Shown here in pieces: positions 4,508-6,029 of a stretch of DNA of 6,029 nucleotides (positions are counted from its first letter, which is position 1; every line of letters starts with the position of its first letter). The stretch is from positions 1 to 6,029 of the forward strand of contig JAEZLC010000108.1 of assembly GCA_023435965.1 (NCBI GenBank), written 5' to 3'. The stretch is from Cyanobacteria bacterium OH_CDB_58. Lineage in GTDB: Bacteria > Cyanobacteriota > Vampirovibrionia > Gastranaerophilales > Gastranaerophilaceae. Under the pieces are notes generated by a model that had not been told where the DNA came from, made no database searches, and saw only the letters and a list, made by a program, of their open reading frames with translations. Made by a program: the position numbers and the translations under genes.

Positions 4508-5890
4508 CTATTGAACAGAAGCTGTTTCTTTTGACACACAGGCGGAAATAGCATCCATAAGTCTTGCAACTTCAACGATTTCGATATCATAGCCGGATTG
4601 AAGCTGCTTACTCTGTTTTGGAACTATAACTTTTTTAAAACCAAGTTTCTGAGCTTCCATAATCCTTTTTTCTATATTATTTACGGTTCTGATTTCTCCT
4701 GACAGCCCAATTTCCCCAACAATAACCGTATCGGGACTAACAACTACATCTCTTGCACAAGTAGCTACCGCTAGTGCTATTCCTAAATCGGCGGCAGGTT
4801 CATCGATTTCGATACCTCCGATTATATTCACATAAACATCGTGCTTGCTAAGATTTAGCCCGATTCTCTTTTCTAAAACAGCCAGGATTTGCAGAAGTCT
4901 ATTGTATTCAACACCTGTAGAAACTCTTCTTGGAGAAGCATAAGATGTTGTCCCGACCAATGCTTGTATTTCGACCAAAAGAGCTCTTGTTCCTTCATTT
5001 GTGGCAATTATCACACTGCCCGGCATAATATTTTTTGTTCTGTCATTTAAAAACAATTCGCTTGGATTTGTGACCTCAACAAGTCCGGACTCTGCCATAT
5101 TAAAGACTCCGACTTCATTTGTGCTCCCAAATCTGTTTTTGTTACACCTTAAAAGCCTGTATGACTTGTATCTGTCACCCTCAAAATATACAACGGTATC
5201 AACCATATGCTCTAAAACCTTCGGTCCGGCTATATTTCCGTCTTTTGTAACATGCCCTATTATTACCACGGTGATATTTCTTGTTTTAGCAATTTCCATT
5301 AATGCATTTGTGCACTCCCTTATTTGAGAAACACTTCCTGCACTGCTGGTGATATTTTGAGTGTATATCGCCTGAATACTATCTATTACCAACACTTCCG
5401 GCTTTATTTCGTCAATCTGATTTTTAATATTTTCAAAATTTGTCTGAGAATAAACATAAAGCAAGTCAGAATTGACATCTAACCTCTGTGCCCTCAGCTT
5501 AATTTGAGAGCTGGACTCTTCAGCACATACGTATAACAGTTTTTTGTTACTGTTACAAATAGCTCTGCTTGTTTGCAAAATCAATGTTGATTTACCGATC
5601 CCGGGATCTCCTGCCAACAAAACCATGGAACCTTGAACCAGGCCACCACCCAAAACCATATCAAACTCGTCAAAGCCTGTGGAAAACCTTATGGCGTTTG
5701 TTATTTCTATCTCGTTTATCAAGCAAGGCTGAACATCATCTTTTACGGTCGGCCCTGCAAAAGTTTTTCTGCCGCTCTCGACCTCTTCAACGAAGCTCGA
5801 CCAACTGTTACACTCAGGACATTTACCTAAAGGCTTGGGAGTTTCATATCCGCAATTTTGACATATCCATTTTGTTTTAATCTTTGCCAT
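4508..5890 (-). CDS. radA: DNA repair protein RadA (Sms), RecA-like ATPase
   Basis: RadA works with RecA in homologous recombination, processing branched intermediates and driving branch migration on DNA. The protein shows its full architecture in 460 residues, the usual length: a zinc finger with CQNC (10-13) and CPEC (24-27), Walker A GDPGIGKST (94-102), Walker B-like VLVIDSIQA (167-174), the RadA-specific KNRFG (251-255), and a C-terminal Lon-protease-like domain with GGIEIDEPAADLGIA (358-372) lacking a catalytic serine, as in the family. I chose ATG 5890 because MAKIKTKWICQNCG is the standard N-terminus and the promoter's predicted start site (about 5913) leaves a 23-nt leader. A TTG at 5908 would add six residues (MSWKIL), but it has no Shine-Dalgarno and only about a 5-nt leader. 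The ribosome site before the ATG is weak (GGA, 9 nt). The gene appears intact and ordinary. Confidence 0.96.
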   Translation of the reverse strand: MAKIKTKWICQNCGYETPKPLGKCPECNSWSSFVEEVESGRKTFAGPTVKDDVQPCLINEIEITNAIRFSTGFDEFDMVLGGGLVQGSMVLLAGDPGIGKSTLILQTSRAICNSNKKLLYVCAEESSSQIKLRAQRLDVNSDLLYVYSQTNFENIKNQIDEIKPEVLVIDSIQAIYTQNITSSAGSVSQIRECTNALMEIAKTRNITVVIIGHVTKDGNIAGPKVLEHMVDTVVYFEGDRYKSYRLLRCNKNRFGSTNEVGVFNMAESGLVEVTNPSELFLNDRTKNIMPGSVIIATNEGTRALLVEIQALVGTTSYASPRRVSTGVEYNRLLQILAVLEKRIGLNLSKHDVYVNIIGGIEIDEPAADLGIALAVATCARDVVVSPDTVIVGEIGLSGEIRTVNNIEKRIMEAQKLGFKKVIVPKQSKQLQSGYDIEIVEVARLMDAISACVSKETASVQ

Positions 5891-5919
5891 TAAAATTTTC
5901 CAACTCAAATATTAAAACG

Positions 5920-5928
5920 ATTATATCA
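5920..5928 (-). promoter_or_regulatory. Consensus extended -10 promoter of radA
   Basis: The minus strand carries TGA followed by a perfect TATAAT, the full extended -10 consensus, with no recognisable -35 (GAGAGA at 17 nt). Initiation near 5913 gives a short leader to the ATG at 5890. The box overlaps the stop codon (TAA 5923-5921) of the open frame entering from the right edge. Confidence 0.65.
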
Positions 5929-6028
5929 TCTCTTTTCTTTTTTCTCTCAGTGAATATGATTTGTCCACTCCGAGAACTGTTTTCACAACAAAATGAGCCA
6001 TCAAGACTAGAAAAGAATTAACCTTATT
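5921..6028 (-). CDS. Possible 3' end of an upstream gene (hypothetical, partial)
   Basis: A frame open to the right edge runs 35 codons to a TAA at 5923-5921. An internal ATG (6001) gives 26 residues, beginning MAHFVVKTVLGV and ending SLREKRKEMI, without a Shine-Dalgarno. I do not recognise it. SLxxKR is reminiscent of the start of DUF503/YlxP-type proteins, but those are near 90 residues and this frame stops, so it could be a remnant, the tail of an unrelated gene, or chance. Its end coincides with the radA promoter. Confidence 0.22.
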   Translation of the reverse strand, partial: NKVNSFLVLMAHFVVKTVLGVDKSYSLREKRKEMI

Positions 6029-6029
6029 C

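Noticed and set aside
5001..5880. Plus-strand frames inside radA (5001-5327, 5569-5880, 5633-5830)
   Set aside because: They are antisense shadows of RadA's conserved domains and have no independent support.
5956..6021. Plus-strand 21-codon frame at the right edge
   Set aside because: No ribosome site, no recognisable motif, and it overlaps the minus-strand frame upstream of radA.
1..6029. CRISPR array, tRNA or rRNA gene, insertion sequence, attachment site
   Set aside because: No spaced direct-repeat array, cloverleaf, transposase motif or terminal inverted repeats were seen on either strand.

Overview
This is an AT-rich bacterial window in which every supportable gene lies on the minus strand. 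In transcription order (right to left) they are: radA, a DegT/DnrJ/EryC1/StrS sugar aminotransferase, two tandem thymidylate-kinase-like P-loop kinases, and the first 493 codons of a GH77 4-alpha-glucanotransferase (malQ) that runs off the left edge. Short spacers, AT-rich codons, purine-rich Shine-Dalgarno sites, extended -10 promoters and a mix of ATG, GTG and TTG starts fit a low-GC anaerobic or gut-type bacterium. The gene content would suit Vampirovibrionia/Gastranaerophilales (Melainabacteria), but this lineage is an inference from general resemblance and there is no marker gene to prove it.

Layout: 1-1479 partial malQ; 1480-1577 spacer with a TG-extended -10; 1578-2249 and 2250-2921 the two kinases, with stop and start codons directly abutting; 2922-3281 a 360-base non-coding stretch with a kinase promoter, two intrinsic terminators and a possible small RNA or leader between them; 3282-4403 the aminotransferase; 4404-4507 spacer with a promoter and three CTTTATAA repeats; 4508-5890 radA; 5891-6029 radA promoter overlapping the end of a short open frame that enters from the right edge.

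The genes do not form one obvious pathway. radA is housekeeping DNA repair. The aminotransferase is of the type that makes amino-sugar nucleotides for surface glycans, but no partner genes are in view. malQ belongs to glycogen/maltodextrin metabolism. The kinase pair is the least ordinary part: both are intact P-loop proteins of equal length and roughly 45% identical by eye. Both keep the thymidylate kinase (TMK) fold motifs but have changed residues where TMKs normally bind dTMP, so the substrate is open. The most interesting non-coding signal is the stretch between two terminators (about 3057-3190). It has promoter-like boxes, a doubled CU-rich tract and a strong hairpin-plus-U-run end, which suggests a short RNA or an attenuated leader for the kinase operon.
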